From Marinifaba aquimaris (GTDB lineage Bacteria > Pseudomonadota > Gammaproteobacteria > Enterobacterales > Alteromonadaceae), in the NCBI RefSeq assembly GCF_013328345.1, contig NZ_JABULX010000025.1, positions 1 to 64,000 of the forward strand: DNA of 64,000 bases, written 5' to 3'. The notes beneath the pieces are model-generated. The model was not told the origin of the DNA. It saw only the letters and a program-made list of their open reading frames with translations, and did not search any database. The stretch's first letter is position 1. Every line of letters begins with the position of its first letter. Below are positions 18,498 through 30,017 of this stretch, one piece after another. Made by a program: the position numbers and the translations under genes.

Positions 18498-18821
18498 ATG
18501 ATGTTAGGTATTAGTATTAATCGTGTACAAGGACACAGTATGTCTCCTGCACTTCCTGATAATAGTTATGCTATCTTTCATCGTTTTTTTCGCGTGCAGA
18601 ATTTAAAAGTAAAAGATGTGGTTAAAGTTGAGCACCCTAAATTTGGGTTACTGGTCAAACGAATTAAGTTTATTGACCGCAATGGATTTATTTGGCTAGA
18701 AGGGCTAGATCCACACAGTATTTCTAGTATGGAAATGGGACCGATTAAGTCACAGCACATTCTTGCAAAGCTCGCTAAAGTGTTTGCCCCAGTTATACAA
18801 ATCAAAACACAGCTTCAATAA
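18498..18821 (+). CDS. sodX: Nickel-type SOD maturation protease SodX
   Basis: This 107-residue S24/S26-type peptidase resembles a minimal signal peptidase I without membrane anchor. It has the nucleophile motif GHSMSP (Ser14) and the general-base Lys54 in LLVKRI. Together with sodN, 8 bp upstream, this is the standard SodN/SodX pair in which the protease removes the SodN leader to expose the nickel-binding His. Confidence 0.9.
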   Translation: MMLGISINRVQGHSMSPALPDNSYAIFHRFFRVQNLKVKDVVKVEHPKFGLLVKRIKFIDRNGFIWLEGLDPHSISSMEMGPIKSQHILAKLAKVFAPVIQIKTQLQ

Positions 18822-18830
18822 CAAATACAA

Positions 18831-18860
18831 AAAGGCTTAACTGATATGCGTTAAGCCTTT
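18831..18860. terminator. Terminator of the sodN operon
   Basis: A perfect 10-bp stem AAAGGCTTAA/TTAAGCCTTT lies between the convergent ends of sodX and the 18877-21468 gene. Short A and T flanks suggest function in both directions. Confidence 0.75.
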
Positions 18861-18876
18861 TACCATTTAATATTAG

Positions 18877-21468
18877 TTATTTTCTCGATTCAGCTAGGCC
18901 ATAACGATAAGCTAGCCCAGCAATTTCATTACCGTATTCTTCCATTTTTTCATGACCTTGATAATCATCAGTCACGTTAATTTGGAGAATAATGCCAACT
19001 TCGGTATGTGGGTTGTAATCAAAATAAGTAAATACCCCCGGATCACCGCCACTGTGACCAATAAAGCTGCCTGTCGTTACCCAAAATAAGCCTTGAGTAG
19101 ATACTTCTGTATACGCATCCGTTTTCGATGAGAACATAGACTCAACCGTTTCTTCTTCAAGAATCTGCACACCGTTATATTCTCCATCATTTACTAGCAT
19201 TAGCATTAGTTTAGCTAAATCGGCCGTACTTGACATTAAAGCTCCGTCGTAAACGGTTGGATAGCTATAAGCTGGTAATTCATAGTTAATTAGCTCTTTG
19301 TCTTGATCATATCGCAGTGATAATACTCTGCCCTGTTGATTAAAATAATTAGGATCAAAACTCGAATTCATCATATCCAGTGGTAAAAATAAACTTTGTT
19401 CTATGTACGCAGCCATATCAATATTGAGCGCTTGCTCTACACTGTACGCAGCTAACCCCGCACCAACATTGGTATAAACTTGCCTTTGACCAAATTCAAA
19501 ATCACTCGACTGATAAAAGTTTTCAGCTCGGTAGAGATCACTACCAGGAGTAAAGTAAGCAGTTAAAAAAGGTTCAAGTTCGGTATAAACAGCATTATCA
19601 CACTGTCCTTCCCCCATTAATAACTCAAGTAACGACAAATGCCCTTCAAGTGTATAGTAATTACACAGATAGCTGTTTGAATCGATAATCCAACTCGTAT
19701 GAGTGACTAAATGATTAAGGGTAAGTGTTTGCTCTGGATAACTTGGGTTAATAACATAGAAAGGTAAATTCATATCAGCTAATGGCATATCGAGTGACAA
19801 CCTATCTTGCTCAATTAATTTTGCAATAGCGGTACCGACAACCCCTTTAGTTGTTGAGCCTAAGGTAAAGGCAGTATCTTTGGTGACTGGAATTTGATTT
19901 TCGATATCAGCATAACCAAAACCTTGTTGATAGATGACCTCTGTTGGAGTAACCACTGATATTGCCAAGCCAGGAATATTAGCCTGCTGCATGACTTGCT
20001 CAATTTCCTGTTCCATTTCATTTTTTGAAATTGTTAAATGAGTATTAGTGTCCGTATCATTTAACACATATTCAATGATGGTATCTTGGCTAAAGTGTAA
20101 ATCCCTAAAAGAATATAAAGGTAAGTGAACATCAGGTATCACGCCTATTGCTTCTAGCTTTTCTCCTTGGGCGCCTAAATAAACCTCATTTGATAAGCCG
20201 ATTTCCCAACCATTGGGCATGATAACATCTTGAATATCAGAGAAAATACCTTGAGTAGGCTCTCCTAAGTAGTTTACATGTTCTAATGCACTCATGGCCA
20301 AAGTAAAAACCTCACCTGCACTATAGGTTTCTTGACCAGCAACTAAATAAATAGGTTTACTGTATGCATTAGGCTGACTTTTAATTTCAATGACTTCAGG
20401 GGTTCCCTGCCCTTGAGAGTTATCATAGTACTTACTACCAACGACTTTGTCTTGATTGGTAAAGTATCCTGCGATAGCTAATGACAATGAATCGAAACCA
20501 CCATCGTTGAACCTAACATCGACAATGATTGCTTTAGTATCTTCAAAATCACTTAACACCTGTGGCATAACCCGCTCAACAAGCGCTACATCGCTAGCAT
20601 AATCTAAATTGCCTTTTTCTAGCTCAGTGCGGGATAGCCCCATCATTCTGTCGATCGCAAAATAACCTACTTCATTGTTGATCTTGCCCCAAATGATTTG
20701 ATCAGAGTCAGGGTCTTGTTTTATCGATTCTGGAATTAAATAGCCTATTGCAGCACTTTGATGGGACTCTTTAAGTTGTTCTCTGTATTGTTCAAAATTC
20801 TCTGTACTTACACCCATTCGCATTAACTCGGCATTCATGCCAGACAACTTTTGACCGAAGACTTCAAACTCTAGTTCACCATTACCCGTTAAACTGACAT
20901 GAGCATCTTCAAAATCGAGAATGATATCTGATAAAATTTCAGCTAATTGCTCCGAAGTGGTTTGCTCGGTCACCAAGGGCGAATAGGTATCGTAAACTGC
21001 TTGCCAATCGATACCTCTGCGTTCAAAAAAAGCATAGTAGTCGTTAAATGCATGCCAGAAAAATTCGAAATTTTCACGGCTAGTCGCAGCTTCTGTCAGT
21101 AAGTTGGTTTCACAACTCTCGGGTAAATCAGCCCGTTTATTCATAACCACACTGCCGCCATAAATTAACTGTTCTCCATCATCAGACAAAGACAGATCAT
21201 CAGCAAAATCAGGTTCATCAATTAAGGAAATTTGTGCTGTTTTTAGGCAACCATATTGATTGAAGTAATAAGAAGACAGCGATTGCTCTGAGATTTTATG
21301 AATTTCACCATAGCCTTCACGATACCAATTACCGGTAAAAGGGCTCTGCTTTACAACGGGCTCAGGATCTTTGTTGACAATCTTTGGTTTTTTACTATCA
21401 CTACCACAGGCCGCTAATTGGCTTGCGAAGATAGCCGCTAAAATGAGATTTTTCTTTTTACACCACAT
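18877..21468 (-). CDS. Lipoprotein fusing an S41 peptidase with a beta-lactamase-type hydrolase
   Basis: This 863-residue lipoprotein (lipobox LAAC, Cys21) has two enzyme modules. Residues about 130-455 form an S41 (tail-specific/TSP-like) peptidase core with the nucleophile motif ETYSAGEVF (Ser383) and the VDVRFNDGG strand. Residues about 485-860 form a class C beta-lactamase/serine-hydrolase domain with SxxK (Ser538-Thr-Thr-Lys541), YTN (665-667) and a C-terminal HSGG box. The active-site motifs of both parts look intact. It would be anchored in the envelope facing the periplasm or outside. The substrate is unknown. It has no obvious operon partner. Confidence 0.85.
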   Translation of the reverse strand: MWCKKKNLILAAIFASQLAACGSDSKKPKIVNKDPEPVVKQSPFTGNWYREGYGEIHKISEQSLSSYYFNQYGCLKTAQISLIDEPDFADDLSLSDDGEQLIYGGSVVMNKRADLPESCETNLLTEAATSRENFEFFWHAFNDYYAFFERRGIDWQAVYDTYSPLVTEQTTSEQLAEILSDIILDFEDAHVSLTGNGELEFEVFGQKLSGMNAELMRMGVSTENFEQYREQLKESHQSAAIGYLIPESIKQDPDSDQIIWGKINNEVGYFAIDRMMGLSRTELEKGNLDYASDVALVERVMPQVLSDFEDTKAIIVDVRFNDGGFDSLSLAIAGYFTNQDKVVGSKYYDNSQGQGTPEVIEIKSQPNAYSKPIYLVAGQETYSAGEVFTLAMSALEHVNYLGEPTQGIFSDIQDVIMPNGWEIGLSNEVYLGAQGEKLEAIGVIPDVHLPLYSFRDLHFSQDTIIEYVLNDTDTNTHLTISKNEMEQEIEQVMQQANIPGLAISVVTPTEVIYQQGFGYADIENQIPVTKDTAFTLGSTTKGVVGTAIAKLIEQDRLSLDMPLADMNLPFYVINPSYPEQTLTLNHLVTHTSWIIDSNSYLCNYYTLEGHLSLLELLMGEGQCDNAVYTELEPFLTAYFTPGSDLYRAENFYQSSDFEFGQRQVYTNVGAGLAAYSVEQALNIDMAAYIEQSLFLPLDMMNSSFDPNYFNQQGRVLSLRYDQDKELINYELPAYSYPTVYDGALMSSTADLAKLMLMLVNDGEYNGVQILEEETVESMFSSKTDAYTEVSTQGLFWVTTGSFIGHSGGDPGVFTYFDYNPHTEVGIILQINVTDDYQGHEKMEEYGNEIAGLAYRYGLAESRK

Positions 21469-21577
21469 AAATACATCCTTTGTTTGTACTTGATTAGTGG
21501 TTAAAGAGTAATAAGAGTTGTGTTTTAAATACGTAGCACTGTGTAGCTCAGTGTATCGGTTTGTAACGGTTAACGTT

Positions 21578-22252
21578 TTAGAATAAAGGTTGGTTTAGAT
21601 GTTTCCAGTTGATCACACTCGTTAATAAAAGCTCTCTTAATGAGAGGGCTCGCTGAAATGTTCTATCACTGGCAATCCATTGATGTCCGCAACAAGCAGC
21701 ACTAATTATATCTTTGGTCGATTTAAACGCTTTTTTTTGTTGATGCAATCCAAGCTGCTCACCAAACTCAGATTGACTTTGTTCACACTGCTTACCTGAA
21801 AAATAAAACCAACCTTGTTCGTTTAAATGAAAACGTTGGTCTTTGTTATTAATTTCATCGACACTGTCTAAACGAAATTGAGTGACGCCTTTTTCAACAA
21901 TACACACAGGTAAAACTAAGCCCAAACAGACATATTTAGCTAACCAAGCTTGGTTTTCTTGTTCGGTAATTTTATCAGCCGGATGAATTTTTTTTTGTTT
22001 GGCCGACCAAGTGCCGTTTTGTGTATCTAACTCTAGCGGATTGTCCAAAGAAATTAGCGACTCAGCCGCTCGTTTAATATAAAACGGTAAGCTCGCCATA
22101 CGTTTAGCCAACTGTTCAGCAGGTAACTTACAATCGGTGAGTAGTTTAAGCTCTCTTTCATAAAAAACGTTACACAGCTGCGAATAATTAAGCAGCTTAT
22201 CACTTTCTTCACTTAAGTCTTGCTGTGTAGTTAAGTCAGTCAACAAAGGCAC
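21578..22252 (-). CDS. Conserved-looking protein of unknown function
   Basis: This 224-residue protein has no signal peptide or clear membrane segment, apart from a mildly hydrophobic CLGLVLPVCIV near 133. It has several Cys and His residues (AACCGHQW near 185). Codon use resembles the neighbours. It lies between enolase and the fusion lipoprotein, with 140 bp upstream containing the eno terminator. I do not recognise a family and assign no function. Confidence 0.6.
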   Translation of the reverse strand: MPLLTDLTTQQDLSEESDKLLNYSQLCNVFYERELKLLTDCKLPAEQLAKRMASLPFYIKRAAESLISLDNPLELDTQNGTWSAKQKKIHPADKITEQENQAWLAKYVCLGLVLPVCIVEKGVTQFRLDSVDEINNKDQRFHLNEQGWFYFSGKQCEQSQSEFGEQLGLHQQKKAFKSTKDIISAACCGHQWIASDRTFQRALSLRELLLTSVINWKHLNQPLF

Positions 22253-22311
22253 CTTTTGTTATTTCTTTAGAAAACTGAATCGATTGAATTGAGTGTGTAT
22301 CTATCGAGTAT

Positions 22312-22352
22312 AAAAAAAAACCTGCGGTGAATTCAATCACCACAGGTTTTTT
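22312..22352 (-). terminator. Terminator of eno
   Basis: A 12-bp stem with one mismatch (AACCTGCGGTGA/TCACCACAGGTT), flanked by A-rich and T-rich runs, lies 41 bp after the eno stop on the minus strand. Confidence 0.88.
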
Positions 22353-22392
22353 AATTTTAAAAACTAAATTGTTTAATTTAGCTGAGTATCAA

Positions 22393-23739
<1,347 letters not shown>

Positions 23740-23748
23740 AAAAATAAA

Positions 23749-25377
<1,629 letters not shown>

Positions 25378-25546
25378 TTAGAAACCTGAACTTAAGATTT
25401 AAGGGAATTTTTGACTTTTCAGACGGGTGGAAATTGTAGCAAAGATGCGATTTACAAACAAATTTTATCTGACGAATTGGGCGTTCTATCGAGGATTAAT
25501 TTTGTACAAAACGCCGCTATTTGCTCACAATTGATGACACAAGTGT

Positions 25547-26347
25547 TTATTCTGCGTTTTTAACGCGTTGCCAAAGCACTTCCATTTCATCGAGCTTCAT
25601 ATTTTCTAGACCGTCATTTTCTTCATGCGCCATCATTTCAACCTGGCGAAACCGTCTTTCAAATTTGTTATTTGCACTGCGTAAAACCGCTTCAGGATCT
25701 AATTTGAGCTTTCTAGTTAAGTTAACCATGGCAAACATTAAATCGCCCAGCTCTTCAGCTAATTTGTCTTTATTTACATCAACAGCTGTAAGTTCGTCTT
25801 CGACTTCAAATACTTCTTCTTTGACTTTGACAAATGCACCATGAGCATCAGCCCAATCAAAACCAACACTTGCACAACGCTTTTGAATTTTATTGGCCCT
25901 AGAAAGTGCTGGTAAAACGCGTGGGATATCCTCGAGCACACTTAAGTTAACTTGTTCAGTTTTCTCTTCTCGCTCTTTTTGTTTTTCCTTTTCCCAATTC
26001 GCTTTAATTTCCTCATCTGTTGCTAAAGCTAAATCGCCAAAGACATGTGGATGGCGGCGAACCAGCTTTTCACAAATACTCTCAACCACTTGTTCAAATT
26101 CAAAACGGCCCTCTTCTTGGGCTAACTGGCAATAAAAAATAACCTGAAATAGTAAATCACCTAACTCGCCTTTTAATTCAGCATAGTCCTCTCGTTCAAT
26201 CGCATCAGCCACTTCATATGCTTCTTCTAATGTATACGGAACAATGGTTTTATAATTTTGTTTTAAATCCCAAGGGCACCCAGTTTCAGGCGTTCTAAGT
26301 GCCTGCATTATTTGAATTAATGATTCGATGTTGTACGGTGGTTTCAT
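25547..26347 (-). CDS. mazG: Nucleoside triphosphate pyrophosphohydrolase MazG
   Basis: MazG hydrolyses (d)NTPs to NMP and PPi and can lower alarmone levels. The 266-residue protein has two MazG folds. The first contains the metal-binding ExxE-x12-ExxD pattern (EEAYEVADAIE, GELGDLLFQV), and the second contains KVKEEVFEVEDE and AEELGDLMFAM. It lies 13 bp after relA, the (p)ppGpp synthetase, as in E. coli, in the same operon. Confidence 0.95.
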   Translation of the reverse strand: MKPPYNIESLIQIMQALRTPETGCPWDLKQNYKTIVPYTLEEAYEVADAIEREDYAELKGELGDLLFQVIFYCQLAQEEGRFEFEQVVESICEKLVRRHPHVFGDLALATDEEIKANWEKEKQKEREEKTEQVNLSVLEDIPRVLPALSRANKIQKRCASVGFDWADAHGAFVKVKEEVFEVEDELTAVDVNKDKLAEELGDLMFAMVNLTRKLKLDPEAVLRSANNKFERRFRQVEMMAHEENDGLENMKLDEMEVLWQRVKNAE

Positions 26348-26360
26348 ATTTATAATTTGA

Positions 26361-28550
26361 TTACTTTAAACGCTCAGCGCTAAATACACCCGGTACTTGT
26401 TGCAGGCGGTTCAATACCCTATCAAGCGAGCCGAGGTTATTAACTTCAATATCTAAATCTAAATGAGCTTGCTGAGTTTTATCATTAGTTTGAGTATTCA
26501 CGGCGTGAACCGAGATTTTTTCATTTACCAATACGGTAGATACATCTCTCAACAAGCCACTTCTATCTGGCGCCATTACACGAATTACGATGCGATAGCC
26601 ACCTTGTTGTGTTTCTCCCCACTCCACATCAACAGCGCGTTGTGGGTTTTGTTTGAGCTGGTTGTATAATTGATCACAATCGATTCTGTGAACTGCAATA
26701 CCTTTACCTTGAGTGATGTAACCCTGAATCGCATCACCAGGTAGTGGCTGACAACACTTTGCCATGTAACTGAGTAAGTTACCTACCCCTTGTACCACTA
26801 CAGCCGATTCTTTATTGTCTGAACCTCTTGGTGCACGGTTAAAGGTTTTAGGATTAATTTCTTGTTGTTGCTGTTTGTGTTCAAGACTTTGAATAAAATT
26901 AATCACTTGGCCAATACGCAAATCCCCGCCGCCAATAGCAACGAGTAAGTCATCCAAATGATTCATATTGAAGCGTTTTATAGCAGGCTTAACCTGTTCA
27001 AACTTCAAGTCGAATTTATCCAGCTCTTGGTCGAGTATCTGTCTTCCCGCTTCGAGGTTTTTATCCCTATCTTGTAATTTGAACCAGTGGTGAACCTTAC
27101 TTTTCGCACGACTGGTTTTTAAGTAACCTAAACTTGGATTTAACCAATCTCGTGAAGGGTTAGGTTCTTTACTGGTTAAAATTTCAACCTGATCACCACT
27201 CTGTAGGGTGTAAGTAAACGGCACAATTTTGTCGAACACTTTTGCACCAATACAAGAGTGGCCGACATTACTGTGAATGTAATAAGCAAAATCTAACGGC
27301 GTTGCACCTTGAGGTAAGTCAATTACTTGGCCACGCGGCGTGAATACATAAACTCGTTCTTCAAATACCTGACTTCTTAACTCATCAACGAGTTCATCAG
27401 AATTTGAGACATCTTCTTGCCATTGCAGTAACTTTCGCAGCCAGTTAATTTTTTCTTGGCCACTGTCTTTTCCACCGGTTGTCCCCTCTTTGTAACGCCA
27501 GTGCGCAGCAACGCCAAGCTCTGCATCTTGATGCATTTGCTGAGTGCGAATTTGCACTTCAATGGTTTTCCCTTCAGGTCCAACAACGACTGTGTGAATA
27601 GATTGATAACCGTTCGCTTTTGGCGTAGCAATGTAGTCAGAGAACTCTTTGCTTATCGCACTCCATTTTGTATGTACCGCACCTAAAGCCGCGTAACAAG
27701 CCGGTACGGTATCAACCAAAATACGCAATGCACGAATATCGAATAAACTATCGAATGACAGCTTCTTTTGCTGCATTTTTTTGTAAATGCTGTAAATGTG
27801 TTTCGGTCGCCCAATGACTTCACCGACCACTTGCATTCCATCTAATTGCTGTTGTAGCTGCTCAACCACATCTTCGATGTAAGCTTGTCGGGTAACGCGC
27901 TTCTCATCCAACATTTTTGCAATTTGTTTGTAGGTTTGAGGATGCAAGAAGCGAAACGCATAATCTTCTATTTCCCATTTGAGCTGACCTATCCCCAAAC
28001 GATTAGCCAATGGCGCATAAATACTCGCTGCTTCTTTTGCGGTAAGAACCCGGGTCTCTTCATCAGCATCTTTAACGCGTCTCAATTCCAGAATACAAAC
28101 GGCAAGCTTGATTACAATCGCACGGACATCTTCAACCATAGCCAATAACATGCGGCGAACATTATCAACTTGATCACCATCAATGCCGGTACCCGCTTGG
28201 TTTTGAAGAATACGAATCGCATCCATCTTATCAACGCCGAGCATTAGCTTTAAAACATCTAAACCGAAATCTTTTTCAACAGCAGTTGGGGAAATGAGCT
28301 TTTCTAACCAAAACGGATAAAGACTGGCTGCGGTTAATGTCTCAGCATCCATGTTCAAGGTTGCTAAGATTTCAATCATCTCTCGACTTTCTTTGAGAAT
28401 ATTGGGGTGCGCACTAACGCCACTGCAATACTCAGTCACCTTCTTGACAGCATCGAGCCGAGTTTCATCAACCAAAGCCAGTTGATTTAACCACGTTTGA
28501 TAATCAAATAATTGAATTTCCTTGTTATGCGACTGCCTAACCGTAACCAT
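26361..28550 (-). CDS. relA: GTP pyrophosphokinase RelA
   Basis: RelA makes (p)ppGpp on stalled ribosomes. The 729-residue protein lacks a His-Asp pair in its N-terminal hydrolase-like domain (about 50-200), as in inactive RelA hydrolase domains, so it should be synthetase-only. The synthetase domain contains DIRALRILV, FSDYIATPKANGYQSIHT and EVQIRT (about 240-370). TGS (VFTPRGQVIDLPQGATPLDFAY), helical and ACT domains follow. A Cys pair (MAKCCQPLPGD) marks the zinc-finger-like region. Confidence 0.97.
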   Translation of the reverse strand: MVTVRQSHNKEIQLFDYQTWLNQLALVDETRLDAVKKVTEYCSGVSAHPNILKESREMIEILATLNMDAETLTAASLYPFWLEKLISPTAVEKDFGLDVLKLMLGVDKMDAIRILQNQAGTGIDGDQVDNVRRMLLAMVEDVRAIVIKLAVCILELRRVKDADEETRVLTAKEAASIYAPLANRLGIGQLKWEIEDYAFRFLHPQTYKQIAKMLDEKRVTRQAYIEDVVEQLQQQLDGMQVVGEVIGRPKHIYSIYKKMQQKKLSFDSLFDIRALRILVDTVPACYAALGAVHTKWSAISKEFSDYIATPKANGYQSIHTVVVGPEGKTIEVQIRTQQMHQDAELGVAAHWRYKEGTTGGKDSGQEKINWLRKLLQWQEDVSNSDELVDELRSQVFEERVYVFTPRGQVIDLPQGATPLDFAYYIHSNVGHSCIGAKVFDKIVPFTYTLQSGDQVEILTSKEPNPSRDWLNPSLGYLKTSRAKSKVHHWFKLQDRDKNLEAGRQILDQELDKFDLKFEQVKPAIKRFNMNHLDDLLVAIGGGDLRIGQVINFIQSLEHKQQQQEINPKTFNRAPRGSDNKESAVVVQGVGNLLSYMAKCCQPLPGDAIQGYITQGKGIAVHRIDCDQLYNQLKQNPQRAVDVEWGETQQGGYRIVIRVMAPDRSGLLRDVSTVLVNEKISVHAVNTQTNDKTQQAHLDLDIEVNNLGSLDRVLNRLQQVPGVFSAERLK

Positions 28551-28618
28551 GCCTATTCCTAAAAACGTTTTAGTGGGTTGTTAAAACGTAAAAAACGAAA
28601 AAAGAATTCTAACCCGAT

Positions 28619-29947
28619 TTAGTTAGAGCGTTCAAACAGGGCTAAAGTTTCAATGTGCGAAGTATGTGGGAACATATCGAGCACACAAACCTTTTTGACC
28701 TGATAGCCTGCCTCGAGCAATAACTTACCATCTCTAGCGAGTGAGTTTGGATTACAAGACACGTAAAGCACTCTGCTCGCTTGCCAGTGTTTTGCAGTTT
28801 GACAAACAGCTTCAGCACCGGCTCTTGCTGGGTCGAGCACTATAACATTAGCTGACTTTAAGATAGATAGGTCTATTTCGTTAAATAAGTCAGCATGCAA
28901 AAACGCTGCGTTTGATAACAAATTTAACTCTGCATTGGCCTTAGCTTTACTGACCATGGCTTGACTACCTTCAATCCCAGTTACACTTTTTGCACGTTTG
29001 GCCATGGGTAAAGTGAAGTTGCCCAAACCGGAAAATAAATCAACGACCGTATCGTCTTTACTTATTGCTAACCATTCAAGAGATTTAGCAACCAGTTTGC
29101 CATTTATACTTGGGTTCACCTGAGTAAAATCATCTAAAGCGAAATCGATTGTGACTTCATCTACTTGATAATTGAGTTCTGGCTCTGCGCTTAACCACAA
29201 GTAATTGTTGCCATCATTTATGGCTAATGCCCAGCTATTTTCTTTTGCCAACTCGGTTAAGACCTGTTTATCACGTTTAGATAAATCAGCCATAGCGCGA
29301 ATAGCCACCACAGGCTGTTTGCTAATTTGGTTCAAGTCGATATGACTGATATGCGCTTTACCCTCTAATTGTTTAACCGTTGAGGTCAGCTCACTAAGCC
29401 CTGTAAAGAGACTTTTTGCGATAACCGAACATGAATCAATATCCACCAAACGCTTAGAGTTATTTTGTCGAAAACCAATTAATAATGTATTTTTTTGCTT
29501 GTCGTAAAAAGCAGCAAGTCTTGCTCGATGGCGGTAGTGAAACGGTTCTGCATGGATGGGGTCTTGCCAATTAAGTGAACCTTGCCAACCCGCTTTATGC
29601 AATAGCCCCGTCACCATTTCTTGTTTTGCTGTCAGCTGTGAAAGATGGGTTAAATGTTGTAACTGACAACCACCACACTGTTCAAAGTACTGGCACTGAG
29701 GTTTAACCCTATTAGGGCTAGCTTCAATTAACTTTGTCATTTTCGCTTCTGCGAGCGAGGATTTTTGATTGACGACTTTAGCAACAACCGTTTCATCAGG
29801 TAGCGCTCCCTGAACAAAATAGACTTTGCCTTTTTCTCTAGCGACACCACGACCTTGGTAGTCGATGCCCTCTATCGAAAGTTTGACTGTACCTAATTTT
29901 TTCTGCTGTGCTTTTTTAGCGGCTTGCGCTTTGAATATTTTAACCAT
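28619..29947 (-). CDS. rlmD: 23S rRNA (uracil(1939)-C(5))-methyltransferase RlmD
   Basis: RlmD methylates U1939 of 23S rRNA with SAM. The 442-residue protein has an N-terminal TRAM domain (about 20-75), a Cys cluster for an Fe-S centre (CQYFEQCGGCQLQ) and the methyltransferase domain with VDLFSGLGNFTLP. The catalytic Cys motif is SCNPNSLARD, followed by a C-terminal DMFPHTSHIETL. It lies upstream of relA (68-bp gap), as in E. coli, and faces barA divergently. Confidence 0.96.
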   Translation of the reverse strand: MVKIFKAQAAKKAQQKKLGTVKLSIEGIDYQGRGVAREKGKVYFVQGALPDETVVAKVVNQKSSLAEAKMTKLIEASPNRVKPQCQYFEQCGGCQLQHLTHLSQLTAKQEMVTGLLHKAGWQGSLNWQDPIHAEPFHYRHRARLAAFYDKQKNTLLIGFRQNNSKRLVDIDSCSVIAKSLFTGLSELTSTVKQLEGKAHISHIDLNQISKQPVVAIRAMADLSKRDKQVLTELAKENSWALAINDGNNYLWLSAEPELNYQVDEVTIDFALDDFTQVNPSINGKLVAKSLEWLAISKDDTVVDLFSGLGNFTLPMAKRAKSVTGIEGSQAMVSKAKANAELNLLSNAAFLHADLFNEIDLSILKSANVIVLDPARAGAEAVCQTAKHWQASRVLYVSCNPNSLARDGKLLLEAGYQVKKVCVLDMFPHTSHIETLALFERSN

Positions 29948-30017
29948 GACAAACTTAATTGAATAAAACTACGAGTTTGGTAATCTGGGCGCGAGCAGAA
30001 TAATAATAAATATCATA

